Counted from the stretch's first letter, positions 21,638 to 33,533 are shown. The stretch: 64,000 bases of DNA from Doryteuthis pealeii (GCA_023376005.1 CM042150.1:79249431-79313430), one strand, 5' to 3'. The notes: generated by a model from the sequence alone, not told the origin. Numbers and translations: made by a program.

Positions 21638-21640
<3 letters not shown>
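21434..21640 (+). mobile_element. HHR-P element copy (hammerhead-bearing repeat)
   Basis: The segment cttttctcgttattctgtga, then accttccatataccaacaaa, the hammerhead-like module and ggccaataaacttaccactc up to accgtcggattcacttcctt is shared with the elements at 37183-37360 and 37800-38205. It sits between a SINE-B tail and a (TA)n tract. Confidence 0.65.
21502..21548 (+). ncRNA. Hammerhead-like module (GUC site)
   Basis: GCC (21502-21504), CTGAAGA (21505-21511), extra T, stem II GATCT/AGATC, GAA, a degraded stem III ending in GUC (21543-21545), then GGC (21546-21548) pairing with the first GCC. The GUC triplet is the classical hammerhead site. Stem III here has lost most pairs relative to 37883-37929. 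Confidence 0.5.
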
Positions 21641-21712
<72 letters not shown>

Positions 21713-21713
21713 C
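21641..21713. repeat. (TA)n microsatellite
   Basis: Two TA blocks separated by one irregular base step; borders the HHR-P copy. Confidence 0.95.
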
Positions 21714-22036
21714 TTTGCTTTAAGGTATGTCACTCATTTAAAATATATAGATTTATATAATTATGAAAAAACTCTCGTTTCTCCCCTACCCCCTCCTATC
21801 TGTCTATCTCTGTGCATAGATGTCTCTATGTGCGGATATATGTCAGCAATTGTGTGCCGAACAGACGAGATACAACATAAAGATCGGATAGAAGCGGTTT
21901 ACAAATATTGACGTTTTGCCCGAGTTAAAATCAGCAGCGAACTTCTCTCCTCCCCCTCGGGCCGATGAAAGCCGTACATCTATCCGACAGCCTCTTATTC
22001 ACCCCGAACCGCCCTATCAGATCACCCCGACGCATA

Positions 22037-22096
22037 CTCCCGACAATCGTACATAGACAGAGGCACACAAGTATACAAGCAGGCATATGCCCACAC
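22037..22096 (+). repeat. 60-bp repeat, copy 1
   Basis: cccgacaatcgtacatagac and aggcacacaagtat recur at 22827-22886, 790 bases away in the same orientation. Function unknown. Confidence 0.6.
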
Positions 22097-22567
22097 TCGG
22101 TACATAAATTGTTTAAAATACAACGTGTTGGTTGTATTTCCCCCTCCCTGCGAGGACAGTGTGGTTTGCAGCGTCTTATGATGAAAAATTGAACCCGTCA
22201 CCGATTGCCGGTGATGTGTGATGGTTACTGGGCAAAAGCCAAGCGAATAAATTATAATTATATATCAAGAAATAAATTTATAACTTGTATATTTGCTATT
22301 TCCGGTCTTGTACGATTTTTCCGCTGACCGAATCTTGTCAATAGAAATTAAAGAGGCCGGCGCAGAGACATCCAAATTAAAAGTGGTGACATCGACGAGG
22401 TGTATGTAAAATGAACGGGAACAACGTCAAAATGGTTGTAGACTGGCTTGTACAATACCCACATTGTTCGCGTTCTACCTAATTATTATAGTTTCTTAAA
22501 GAAGCTAACTTTTAAAGACTAATTATTGATTACGTTCCCTTGTTTTCAGAGCATCTGTTTGTGTTGC

Positions 22568-22665
22568 TTATCGATGTGTGCTTATTTGTTCTTCTGTCAC
22601 ACTTTTTCTACGTCACTAGATAAAGACGTAATAGAAATAGAATTTCATATTCTGATTACGTAATA
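22568..22665 (+). repeat. About 95-bp repeat, copy 1
   Basis: gatgtgtgcttatttgtt, gtcacactttttctacgtca and taaagacgtaatag recur at 24808-24908 in the same orientation. Unknown family. Confidence 0.6.
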
Positions 22666-22707
22666 AGCATTATAATCATCTGGACGGGCAGTTAGCTCAC
22701 ATTCCCA

Positions 22708-22709
<2 letters not shown>

Positions 22710-22750
<41 letters not shown>

Positions 22751-22773
22751 ACCCTCTTCTCTCCTATCTATCG

Positions 22774-22804
<31 letters not shown>

Positions 22805-22886
22805 CACCAAACCCTATCGACACACACACCCGACAATCATATATAGAAAGAGGCACACAAGTATTCAAGTAGGCAGTTGCCCACAG
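22710..22886. repeat. (CT)n/(CTAT)n microsatellite followed by a 60-bp repeat copy
   Basis: CT and CTAT tracts at 22710-22804, then the second copy of the 60-bp repeat (22827-22886). Confidence 0.85.
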
Positions 22887-23240
22887 ATGCCTGGCAGGTC
22901 TTCGAGCCTTGAATACACACATTTGATTAATGTAGTTTTTTGCTGGTCAGCCTACACTGGTGTATCCATGTGTAAGTATCTATGGAATATCACTAATGAG
23001 TTTGTCTTTGCTTCTCCAGCAGTATCCAACATGTCTTGTTCGTCTGATTTTGATTGTTTGTGTGATAGACGCAAGGTGGTGCGTATAATTGCTTTTATTT
23101 CCAGAGATTTTCAAGACAGTACACAGCATCCTTGTGTAGCTGCCATCTATCTTTTTTTCTAAGTGCTTCGTTAGAGTCCAAGTGGTACAACCGTACAATA
23201 GCACTTACACAGCAAAAGTTTGGAAGAATTTTGCTTTATG
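22887..23240 (-). pseudogene. RTE-type LINE 3' end
   Basis: On the minus strand the translation reads MLLYGCTTWTLTKHLEKKID, then SYTRMLCTVLKIS, and after a decayed stretch ITQTIKIRRTRHVGYCWRSK and DKLISDIP. This is the C-terminal region downstream of the reverse transcriptase in RTE/BovB-like LINEs. The 74-residue frame (22980-23204) is open, but it lacks endonuclease and reverse transcriptase domains, so it is a 5'-truncated dead copy. Confidence 0.8.
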
Positions 23241-25490
23241 TTATCAGTGAAATCAGCAAAACGTAATAAAAATGATTTGGATAGTACACACGACAGTAAA
23301 TAATCCAATTTAATCTTTATAATTTATCAAGGGAGATAATTATAAAATGCTAAATACATAAGTCAACAATAAAATTGCCCAATGAATGTCAGCAGTATTC
23401 CCAACTAATTTGCGGCACTGATTTCGAAAATGCCGTCCATTCTTATCCATCTATTATCTATTTTTATGTGGCGGTAATATTGTATATATGATTAAATCAG
23501 AGCAGTGATGTCCTGGAGATTCCAATGACATTGTTTCTTTCGGAATATGAATTCAAATGAAATGTCATGCCATTTTCTGAATTTCAAAATGAAGAGAAGA
23601 GGACTATTTTTAAGCAAGATTCTTAGCTTATGCTTTGATTTGATAATTCGTTGTTTTGCAGAATTTAAAATTTTTGTATGGTTTAATGATATTTGAGATG
23701 TGGCAATGGATTTCGGTATTGCCGTATATTTTCAGAATTGTTTTCACCTGTCGATGGTAAAACCACTAAGAAAATACAGTACTACGTTTATTAAAATTCG
23801 AGATTCTTTTTTTAGAATTTTCTTAAACTTTCTATCAATTTTTTCACTTTTACCTTATTTGAGTATACTTCAAATATATAGAGATTTATTTCAGATTTGC
23901 ATACAATTTCAAATACTATTAAGATTTTCTAAGGTTATTGAACTGATTCATTTGAATAAATCTGTATGAGTATGTATAGTTAAGTTTTTTTCTCTCATAT
24001 ATGCTTTTTATTTTTATCTATTTTTTTTATCTAACAACAAGTTTTTTCAGAAAACTCAAATAACTCCAATAAAATTAGGTCAACAGCTTGCTTATATGAA
24101 TTAATCTTCCTTTGGGGTTTATCTTGTTTAACAATCTCTGATCCAAAGAAGGGGTTTAATTAGGGATATGGGCGGGTTAGGCAAGGTATTAATACGCTTC
24201 TTCCTTACCTACACATCTCGACGCATCCATCTACACAAACGCACTCTCTACCAACTTCCCAACTAAGAAACTTCTCCGGATCAATGTGACACACGTAGGT
24301 AATAAACCTGGGAATACCAAGCTGTATAGCAAGCCGATCCAAATTGCGGAAATCATTTCTGGACAAAAATTTAAAAAATCAAGTGGGACAGACTAATGAT
24401 GTCAGTTTTTATTTGTACATGAAAATGACATGTAGCTAAATTTTCCACTGAAGCAGATCAATTTTTTTTTCCTTAGAAAATGAGTTCAAACACTTGTTTT
24501 TATTAATTGTATCACTACTTTGTTTTTGCAAAATCAATTGTTAATTATTCGTAACTTTGTATTTTGCTGTTGAAAATCAGCTTTAACCTGAATTTCTTTC
24601 TGCGGTATGAATAGTATTTTTTTTAATATACTATGGCTTTCTGTAGTAGAATATCCAAACGGGCGGGAAAAATGTTCTTTTTAATCAGCACCTCGAAATT
24701 CTTAGAAACAATTTCTTTTTCTGAAGGCCAATATAACTGATTACTTTACCTTTTTTTATTTCTGTATTTCTTTCTTTCTTTATTTCCAGTCAATCTTTCT
24801 ATTTCCATTACTGATGTGTGCTTATTTGTTTTCTGCCACACTATTTCTTCGTCACCTCATAAAGACGTAGTAAAAATGTAATTTCATTTTCTGATGACGT
24901 AGTAAAAATATTGAATTTAAATAACACAAAATATAAAAAGTCATAAAAATAAAGAGAGAATTGAAGATCTTCTTATATATTTTCAAACGATGTTCCTTTT
25001 AAGTCTTCTTAAAATAAAATTGTCTATATTTCATCCTGGTGAAAATAAAATTATAAATTAACTAAAGACATTTTTCAAAAGATGAAAGTTTCAATGGCGA
25101 CAAAGCTTTCTAAAAATACAATTTTTAAAAATAAAACAATTTTGGCGCCAGTTATTTCTATTTCTTTTAGCAATATTAGATAAATGAAATAAATACTCTA
25201 AACTGACTAATAAATCATGCGAAAAGAACGCTCCACGTTTCTCTATTTCTTTTGGAATTCCTAATTAAAATGAGAAAAAACGCGTAAATTCTGTTGTGTC
25301 AAAGTAATAACAGTGAGTGTTTATTTAACAATGCCCAAGGTCCAGAACTAGAGTCTCATCACCAGACACAGCTTAGTGTCACACCAAGAACACAGGGGTT
25401 TGCAGTACACAGAATGCCTAACTAAAATGTGCAACGGTAGCTACATTAATGACCACTGAATAGGGGTTTTAAGCAACTATTCAGTATCGC
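23241..25490. other. AT-rich DNA, little recognised
   Basis: Apart from the 95-bp repeat copy at 24808-24908, I see no element, exon or RNA gene. Confidence 0.5.
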
Positions 25491-25491
25491 C

Positions 25492-25494
<3 letters not shown>

Positions 25495-25529
<35 letters not shown>

Positions 25530-25535
25530 ATTATT

Positions 25536-25566
<31 letters not shown>

Positions 25567-25580
25567 TAATAATAATAATA
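25495..25580. repeat. (ATT)n/(TAA)n self-complementary microsatellite
   Basis: ATT units switch to TAA units, making an inverted repeat. It immediately precedes a LINE fragment. Confidence 0.95.
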
Positions 25581-25582
25581 AG

Positions 25583-25905
25583 TTCCAGCAGATCACAGCG
25601 TGAAGCTAAAGGAAAATGAAAAAATGGACAAATATCTGGACCTTGCCAGAGAACTGAAAAAGTTATGGAATATGAAAGTCAAAGTGATACCAATTGTAGT
25701 TGGTGCACTTGGAACGGTCCCAAAAGGATTGGAAAACGATTTGGAAGTCTGGAAATCAGAGGAAGGATTGATACCATTCAGAACACTGCACTGCTGCAAT
25801 CTGTCAGAATACTCAGAAGGGTCCTGGAGACCTGAGGAGACTAGATATCACTCAGACTCCAGCGAAAGACCATTAGCTAATGCTGATGTGAAAACTAAAA
25901 AATAA
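25583..25905 (+). pseudogene. LINE ORF2 C-terminus, 5'-truncated
   Basis: An open frame of 101 codons from 25600 reads KLKENEKMDKYLDLARELKK, LWNMKVKVIPIVVGALGTVP and then LEVWKSEEGLIPFRTLH. This is the conserved C-terminal tail found after the zinc knuckle in a group of non-LTR retrotransposon polyproteins. The frame ends at a natural-looking stop (KTKK) at 25905. Everything upstream is missing. I cannot name the clade with confidence. Confidence 0.75.
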
Positions 25906-25965
25906 TGAATATTAATATATGCCTTCTTTTTTGTATTTTAACCTAAAATTATCGTACAATAAATA

Positions 25966-26100
25966 CCTGAAAAATGTCGGAGGGTACATCGGCCGAAACA
26001 TTGTACATATAACAATAAAGATGAGGTCAATAGTCCGAATGATCCAAATAATACTAATTATCAAGCTTCATCTAAAAAATTCAGAGAAAAACAGGGGGAA
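25966..26100 (+). mobile_element. SINE-F 3' part with degraded hammerhead-like core
   Basis: gtcggagggtacatcggccg then aaacattgtacatataacaa and aataatactaattatcaagc match the 3' half of the SINE-F copies at 38966 and 59738. The core is CTGAAAA instead of CTGAAGA. Confidence 0.6.
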
Positions 26101-26639
26101 ATACAGCAACTTTAAAATCCTGATGAGAAGAGAAATACAAAACCATTTGAAATATCGAAGTAAAATTCAAGCTATAATAATTGCTATTCTAAATTAATGG
26201 TGTATGCTGACAATGATAATGATAGAGAGATTTAACAGTGAACACCTTGGGCGAGACGAAGCTGAAAGATTAACGGTTTTATAATTGATCTATCGCTTTT
26301 AACTTCAGGACACGAGAACGTTTGATTGTTGTGATGGAAACAAATGTGTATAAAGATAGATGTTCTATGAGTAAAGTAATTTGAGAAAGTCTTGGCGTAA
26401 ATGAATGTGACAAACAACTATGAATAAATGAATGGCGGGCTGAAATCTCGCTTGAACGCCAAGAATTAATATCTGCGTTTGATTGTTAATTTGATTTTTG
26501 GTTCCATCATTTTATAAATTAATGACAGTGAGAGAAAAATTGTTTTAAAAGGCAACTCCGTGAAACACCGCAACACCATGATGAAAGATAAAAAATGGTG
26601 TATGAAGAATTCAAAACAAAGAATTTGAATCTGATTAGT

Positions 26640-26866
26640 GAAAGCGGCAAATGAAGACGAAAAGTTAATTGTTAGAGAAGAAAAGAAAGAAAAGAGAAAT
26701 AACGAAGAGGGTAGAAGAAAAGAAAAACGAGAACATATGGAGAAAATGCTGATACAGTAGAAGGAACGAAAGCATCGATAGAAAGATATAGTAGAAAAAA
26801 GAACGTATAGATAGATGCAGTAGAAAGAAAGAAAGCATCGATAGATAGAGTAGAAGTAAACAAAGC

Positions 26867-26912
<46 letters not shown>

Positions 26913-27260
26913 TAGAAAGAAAGCAGAGATAGATAGAGAGATATAGTAGAAAGAATGTATCGATAGATAGAGTAGAAAGAAAGAAAGTATATAATAAAAG
27001 TATGGATGGATAGATAGGAAAAATGACAATCAGAATAGGAGAAAAGAAATGGAAGAAAATATGGGAATAAAGCAGATAGAGTAGAAAGAAAGAATCGATA
27101 GATTTATAGATTGGAGAAATGACAAGACCAATAGAAGGAACAAAAGGTAAAAAATAGAACGAAATGACAGATAAAAGAAAGAAAGACAGAAATAGAAGAA
27201 TAATAGGGGAGATAAATTGCATAAAAATAGTGTTAAAGAAAGAAAGGTTTGAAGAAAAGG
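26640..27260 (+). repeat. Purine-rich GATA/GAAA tract
   Basis: Irregular repeats of gatagatagagtagaaagaa, with (GATA)n at 26870-26912. The 185-187 aa minus-strand frames are Ser/Leu/Tyr/Phe low-complexity translations. Confidence 0.85.
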
Positions 27261-27298
27261 TTAATATAGTTTAAATAAAAAGATAAATCTTACACACA

Positions 27299-27299
<1 letters not shown>

Positions 27300-27349
<50 letters not shown>

Positions 27350-27357
27350 ATTAGGTT

Positions 27358-27414
<57 letters not shown>

Positions 27415-27425
27415 ACCTAATGAGT
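27300..27425. repeat. (CT)n(CA)n and (TA)n flanked by inverted repeats
   Basis: ctcattaggtttat (27347-27360) and ataaacctaatgag (27411-27424) are perfect inverted repeats that enclose a (TA)n tract. Confidence 0.8.
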
Positions 27426-27435
27426 CAGATAAACC

Positions 27436-27476
27436 TAAGTTTCGCTAAGTGCTCTTCAGGGCTAAGATCCGACTTA
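27436..27476 (-). ncRNA. Hammerhead ribozyme, type III, GUC site
   Basis: Minus strand in order: TAAGT (27476-27472), C27471, hairpin GG-ATCTTAG-CC (27470-27460) as stem I, CTGAAGA (27459-27453), stem II GC-ACTTA-GC (27452-27444), GAA, then ACTTA (27440-27436) pairing perfectly with TAAGT as stem III. The triplet before the predicted cut is GUC. The core has no extra base. Weak points are the 2-bp stems I and II. Confidence 0.6.
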
Positions 27477-27592
27477 TTCTTGGTCTTTTTTTTTCCTAAA
27501 TTTTTTCCCCAGGTGATATTTGGTAATATATTTTTACAATCAAACTATTTGCTGGGTTTTTTCTAACCCCGAGGATTTACCAACAAGTTTGG

Positions 27593-27594
<2 letters not shown>

Positions 27595-27660
<66 letters not shown>
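27595..27660. repeat. (TA)n microsatellite
   Basis: Simple TA tract that runs into the GAAA-rich region. Confidence 0.95.
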
Positions 27661-27662
<2 letters not shown>

Positions 27663-28922
27663 AAAGAAAGAGAAAGAGAAAGAGAAAGAGAAAGAATAAA
27701 TTATAATGAAAATACAATAAAAGAAAAGGAAGAAAATATAGAAGAAATATAGGTAAATATAATAATAACAATAAATGAATAAATGACAATAAAAGGGGTG
27801 AAGAGAAAGATATAATAAATGGTAAAAACAAAAGAAGAAAGAAAAGAAAGAAAGAAAGGAAAGAAGGGAGGACATTACCAATCTCTAAGGTTGAAAGAAG
27901 GAAAGAAGAAGTGTTTGGTAGTAAAGAAAGAAATAAAGAAAGAAAGAAGGAACGACAAACAGACGATACCAGGAATAAAAGATAGAAGAAATATCAAATA
28001 TAAAAGAAAACCAAATAAAAGAAATATCAATGACATCAAAAAAAAAGAAAAAAAGAAGATGAAGCCAGACGATTCGCAACTAGAAAAGAAAGAAGCAAAG
28101 AAACAAAAAAACAAAAATACAGCAAGAATGAAAGGAAGAAATAGATAAGGGGAGAAAAAAGAATGAAAGAAATGGCAATGATAAGAGATGGTGAAAAAGA
28201 AAGATAGAAGACATTGCAAATTCAAAGTAAGAAAGAAAGAAAAAAGAAAGAAAGAAAGAAAGAAGAAAATGCCAACGACAATAGAAAGAAAAGGAAGATA
28301 GAATAACTGGCAAATACAGAAAGAAAGAAAGAAAAAGAGAAAGAAAGAAAGAAAGAAGGAAAATGACAATGACGATAGAAGAAAAGGAAGATAGAATAAA
28401 TGGCAAATACAGAAAGAAGAAGAAAGAAAGAAAGAAAGAAAGAAAGAAGGAATGACAACGACAATAGAAAGAAAAGGAAGATAGAATTAATGGCAAATAC
28501 AGAAAGAAAGAAGAAAAAGAGAAAGAAAGAAAGAAAGAAAGAAGGAAAATGCCAACGACAAGAGAAAGAAAAGGAAATAGAATTAATGGCAAATACAGAA
28601 AGAAAGAAAGAAGAAAGAGAAAGAAGGAAAGAACGAGAGAAAGAAAGGAAGATAGAAAGAGAAAAAAGAAAGAAGGAAGAAAATGCAACGACAATAGAAA
28701 GAAAAGGAAGATAGAATAACTGGCAAATACAGAAAGAAAGAAAGAAAAGAGAAAGAAAGAAAGAAAGAAAGAAGGAAAATGCCAACGACAATAGAAAGAA
28801 AAGAAGATAGAATTAATGGCAAATACAGAAAAAAGAAAGAAAGAGAAAAGAAAGAAAGAAAGAAAGAAGGAAAATGCCAACGACAATAGAAAGAAAAAGA
28901 AGATAGAATTAATGGCAAATAC

Positions 28923-28957
<35 letters not shown>

Positions 28958-29080
28958 AGAACGGAAGAAAATGCCAACGACAAGAGAAAGAAAAGGAAGA
29001 TAGAATAACTGGCAAATACAGAAAGAAAGAAAGAAAGAAAGAAAGAAAAAGAAAAAGAAAAGAAGGAAGGAATGACTACA
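27661..29080 (+). repeat. Polypurine minisatellite, about 95-bp unit
   Basis: From about 28200 the unit contains gccaacgacaatagaaagaa, aaggaagatagaat and tggcaaatacagaaagaaag. Its start recurs near 28309, 28401, 28492, 28588, 28721, 28818, 28913 and 29011. The upstream part is more degenerate. The 311-residue minus-strand frame (28080-29015) is a Ser/Phe/Leu translation of this repeat, not a protein gene. Confidence 0.9.
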
Positions 29081-29099
29081 TAACAGATAAGCCACTGAA

Positions 29100-30010
29100 A
29101 AAAGAAAAGAAATTTGACAATAAGAATAGAGGATGAGAGCCAAGAAAATCTGTAATCATAGAAGTGTTGGCACATTTTCCAGTTATTGCAGATGGCGCTC
29201 TGAACAGACTGGTTGCGCAGATGACATCTGCTCTATATTTGCCTGCCAGGAGTCACACCATGCGGCATTTCACAGTATCTCTACTCATCCCCGCCACTAT
29301 GTCTTTCTTTTAGTTGCTGTTGTTTTCTCTTATTCTCCCTTCATCTTCTGATCTCATCTTATCATGAGTCTCCCTCACGTATCTCTCAATCTCTTTTTCT
29401 TTCTCAAAGTGTATCTTCGTTCTTGCTTGTTTGCCTCTTGTAGCCTTGCTTTATCTTCCTCTCTGTGTAGACGACAGCCTCTAATTGAAAATGATATCAA
29501 CTCGGCTATACCGCTAAGAAAACATTTCCCCTGTCCTTTTAAATGCAGCGCAAATATTCCAATGCACAAATGTATCAGTGGAAAGTATACAGAAACGAGC
29601 GGATTTGCCTGATGGGGTTGGGGGTTGCATCTGTTTGTTTGATGTGATGCTGAACCCGGTGAGAGTGAAAAAAAAACAGAGCAAGGACTTATTTCTTTGA
29701 GGAGCGATCCTGTTGTGACAGGTTTGCTTAAAACAATGAAAAGACAGGACAAATACAAAATAAAAAAAAAAAAAGATTACGAAAGATTTTACAGAAATGA
29801 CTAAAAATATAAAACGTTTGGATCAGACTTTTAATAATGAGAAGACCACCCTTCTTCTAAAAAAATGGCATTAAGCAATTATTCTCAATGACAGTAATAT
29901 GATTCTCTGTTTTCTTAGAGCTTTCTGCTAGCGCTAAAAAATGACAACGGAGGAATGGCACATTTTGGGGGAGACAAAAAGTCGACTTAATGTGGGACTT
30001 TTAAGCTGAC
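29100..30010. other. Non-repetitive gap inside the polypurine region
   Basis: About 900 bases of mixed composition between two polypurine blocks. Frames of 72-127 codons occur, but none shows a domain, and I find no convincing splice signals. Confidence 0.5.
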
Positions 30011-30019
30011 TATTCAGGC

Positions 30020-30332
30020 TGAAGCTAAGAGGAAAATGAAACAATAGCAAATAAAATAAACGGGAAAATATAGAAGAACTAGTAAATATAATCCATAGAA
30101 AGACAGAAAGAAAATAATTATAATGGAAGCAAAAGAAGGAAGATAGAAGAAATGACAAATGCAAAAGAAAGAAAAAGAAACATTATAAGGACAATAGAAA
30201 AAACAAAGACAGAGGAAATAACAAAAGCAAATAAAAGAAAGAAGTAAAAAAAAGAAAAGAAAAAAGAAAGAAAGAAAATACAAATTATAATGGAAACAAA
30301 ATGAAGAGAGATAGAAGAAATGCTAAATACAA

Positions 30333-30366
<34 letters not shown>

Positions 30367-30725
30367 CAATGAAAGAAGAAAAAAAGAAAGATATAACGAA
30401 AGAAGAAAGAAAAGGAAAAAAGAAAGATATAATGAAAGAAGAAAGAAAAGGAAAAAGAAAGATATAATGAAAGAAGAAGAAAAGGAAAAAAGAAGATATA
30501 ATGAAAGAAGAAAATATAATGAAAGAAGAAAGAAAAGGAAAAAAGGAAAATGTCAATGACAATTCAAAAAAGATAGAATTCTTAAATACAAAAGAAAGAA
30601 AGAAAAAAGAAAGAAAGAAAAATACCATTGACAAATATAGAATAAAAAAGAAAGAAAGAAAAATACCATTGACAGATCTAGAATAAATATGTAATAAAAA
30701 AGAAAGAAAGAAAAATGGAAAGTAA
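30020..30725 (+). repeat. Polypurine tract, second block
   Basis: GAAA-rich DNA with recurrent gatataatgaaagaagaaag (30375-30540) and gaaaaataccattgaca (30618 and 30657). It resembles the 27661-29080 block in style but not unit by unit. Confidence 0.85.
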
Positions 30726-30729
30726 AATG

Positions 30730-32030
30730 ACGATGATGTTTGGTAGTATATTTTTACAATCAAACTATTTGCTGGATTTTTTGATCAGATAAGGTAAAAT
30801 ACGTAATGACAAGGAAAGAATAAATGATAATATATATTTCTTTAGATACCAATGCCATATATTTATATCTATATTAATGGTTCTTGCCTTTAATCGTGTT
30901 TTTTCTGTCTGCGTTTTCATCAACACAAACATTAATACAAAAACATACATTTTTTACTTAATGATAGTTTCAAGGAATGTGAGAATGATTGAGTGATTGA
31001 TTTTAACGACATTTCAACCCATCTAAAGCTTTTTTATGCCTAGTGTTTAGAGAACTACCCTCAATTTAAGAGGGTCATTCAATACGTAACGGGACTTTTA
31101 AAACAAGCAGATAAGGAATATGTTTATAATTTGTTTCCATTAATGTAAACTCTGTATTGTGTGGAATTTGTTTATTGAAAAATATCTTTATTTCGTTAAA
31201 ATAGTTTTAGGTCCATACAAAATAGTTTCAAATTAAACAGAGATGCTACGGGTTTGAACAATGGTCTGTCATAAAAGCCTTGGCGAAATCAGGTAAAATA
31301 TACAGAGTAGTGTGTGATGTCTAGAAAGAATAATGTTTCCTATTGCCAACTCCTTAGGCATACTTCACCTTACCTATTGAACGAACCTAGTATTTACATT
31401 TTTGGCAAATTGCTTCTTAGAAATACTTGATATAATTCAACTGTATAAAAATTCTTATCAAATAAAAAATTACACTCTTTTATATGGTTTTAAGTATTCT
31501 TATCTAATTCTAATAATTGTATTTCGAGTTATTTACTAATTTTTTGAAGACGATTATATGGTTTCTTATAAACTAATTATAATAATCCTTATTAAACAAT
31601 TATGGCTTCAAGAATGTATTTTAATGCAAATAATTGACAGCTATATGGTATAAAGTATTCCTATTAAATACAAATATTCCAAACAGATCTGTGTAACTCA
31701 TAGATGGGTCTCTAACAGGTATTAGAATGAACCTGGGAGTAATGACAAGGAAAGAATACTCCACTATCCACAGAACTCCAGAACTGGTGGCTCAACGTAA
31801 CGTTGGCCGTATAAGTATGCTTTAAATGAAAAAGATAAAAGTTCTCGAATTAGAAAAGAAAAAATGGTGATGGTGTGTGATTTGAAAGCCGCACAGATGA
31901 ACAGTTTTAACTGAACCATAACGCCCCGGAAGCAAAAGTAAAACTTCGTAGTGCGAAATGTTGTTGGCAGCCTTCCGTCTGCGAGAGACGATGGAGTTGT
32001 TTCAAAGTTTTGTTTGTTTTGTTTTGTTTT
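30730..32030. other. Unassigned AT-rich DNA
   Basis: Segments near 31000 and 31695-31800 resemble dispersed repeat fragments (cf. 10231-10340 and 35025-35110). No gene recognised. Confidence 0.4.
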
Positions 32031-32039
32031 TTCTTTGAA

Positions 32040-32240
32040 TACATAGCCTGGATGGGGTCATATGGAGGATAAGCTGTTACTCATGCAACAAATCCTCCCT
32101 CTCACACTGTCGCTGTGATTCAAAGGAAAGGTAATGTACCAATGCGGTTTGGCAACGGTAGTGTCGCCGGAGTTGATGGGTAGCACTAGATTTGAACATC
32201 ACACCACCTTAGGGACTCCGGCTCCTGATTTGTTTTCGGG
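32040..32240. repeat. Possible old interspersed repeat
   Basis: A GC-richer stretch (cctggatggggtcatatgga, tgtcgctgtgattcaaagga) that looks like an ancient interspersed element. No second copy in this window, so the call is weak. Confidence 0.3.
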
Positions 32241-32875
32241 GTTTACTCCCCTAATTATTTAATTTAATTAAATTAAATTAGATTAAATAAAACATGAACA
32301 TTTTCATTAACATGAAAATGTATGATGGAACTTTTAAATATGTTTACAAGAAAACTTTCATCCACCAAAAAATATCTATTATTCGGGAAGATTTGATTAA
32401 AGGATATTCCTTTAAATCAGCGAAATTCATGCTTAAAATAATTAAATCTATCATAAAAGATCGATGAAGGGCAACGAAGCATTAATTCTAATTTTTTGGC
32501 AATTAAAATTAGTAGATCAATCAGATGGTTCAAGAAATTTCGCTCGCGTTGCAAGAACTTCAAGGGTCAGATAAGGTCAAATACGCCTAAGACCGTTAAT
32601 TATGAGATCCTGTTACAAGTCATAGAGACAAATCCACCTTGTATCACTCGGAGAGTATCAAGAGAGTTCGATATGTTATAGTCTAATATAGTTAGTCACC
32701 TTCACTTCCAAAAGGACGAGAATCTGCCCAGATCTCCGTTACTGAAATATGGCAAAAGTTTTGACACCCTACTATATATATAGTAACCAAGCGCCGTTGA
32801 TTTCATGCCCATGCTACCCTTACTTACATATAAATAATCTATTCACAATATTCCCTATTCGTTTTTAATATAGTC
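32241..32875. other. AT-rich DNA, nothing recognised
   Basis: Includes a TTAAA-type simple stretch at about 32258-32290 and a short (TA)n tract at 32774-32783. The 61-codon frame from 32496 shows no domain. Confidence 0.4.
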
Positions 32876-32878
32876 CCG

Positions 32879-32879
<1 letters not shown>

Positions 32880-32964
<85 letters not shown>
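32880..32964. repeat. (TA)n microsatellite
   Basis: Long TA tract bordering the inverted-repeat element on its left. Confidence 0.95.
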
Positions 32965-32971
<7 letters not shown>

Positions 32972-33393
32972 GAATTAAACAAAAGGCACGTCTCCTGTTT
33001 AACAATTATATTGATGATCTTTTCAAGCTTTCTGTCCAACTTTTTTTATATTTGGATGGAATCCGTTGATTAGTCCACCGAAGTTCGTATCCCGAGTACT
33101 TTCGGCACTTCGAAACGCCATCTTCAAGAGTAATTTGTTCCAGTTTTTTTTTTTTTTTTTTTTTTCAAGTTAGTATATTAATTGATATGGAGGCTGGAAG
33201 GAGGAGAATTGATAGGAAAAGTGTTATAGGCATTTTAAAATGTGAGTACTGCATTGAAAATTAATTTTATTTAAGGATGGTTTGTATTGTTTCATGTATA
33301 AAGCTTTTAGCATTTGGAGTTTAAAAGCTTGAAAAGATCATCAATAAAATTGTTAAACAGGAGAGTTGCCTCTTGTTTAATTCTACATGTATA
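32965..33393. mobile_element. Inverted-repeat element with hammerhead-like module
   Basis: The left arm 32965-33030 (catgtagaattaaacaaaag, gtctcctgtttaacaatta, gatgatcttttcaagctt) and right arm about 33321-33393 are reverse complements over about 70 bases. The interior has a T-run (33146-33165) and a hammerhead-like module at 33091-33130. Microsatellites flank both sides. No coding capacity. Confidence 0.65.
33091..33130 (-). ncRNA. Hammerhead-like module (CUC site)
   Basis: Minus strand: CTC, TTGAAGA (core C mutated to T), extra T, stem II GGC/GCC, GAA, self-complementary AGTACT as stem III, C as cleavage base, then GGG, which can pair with CTC using one wobble. The mutated core base probably makes it inactive. 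Confidence 0.45.
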
Positions 33394-33429
33394 AATGAAA
33401 AGATGCTGCCCAAATACACATACATACAT

Positions 33430-33497
33430 ATATCTATGTATATATATATATGTATATATATATATATTTGTGTGTGTGCGTATGCGTGTGTGTGTGC

Positions 33498-33533
<36 letters not shown>

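Noticed and set aside
26118..26145. CTGATGAGAAGAGAAA resembling a hammerhead core
   Set aside because: No room for stem II and no stems I or III.
28080..29015. 311-codon open frame on the minus strand
   Set aside because: Pure Phe/Ser/Leu low-complexity translation of the polypyrimidine strand of a minisatellite.
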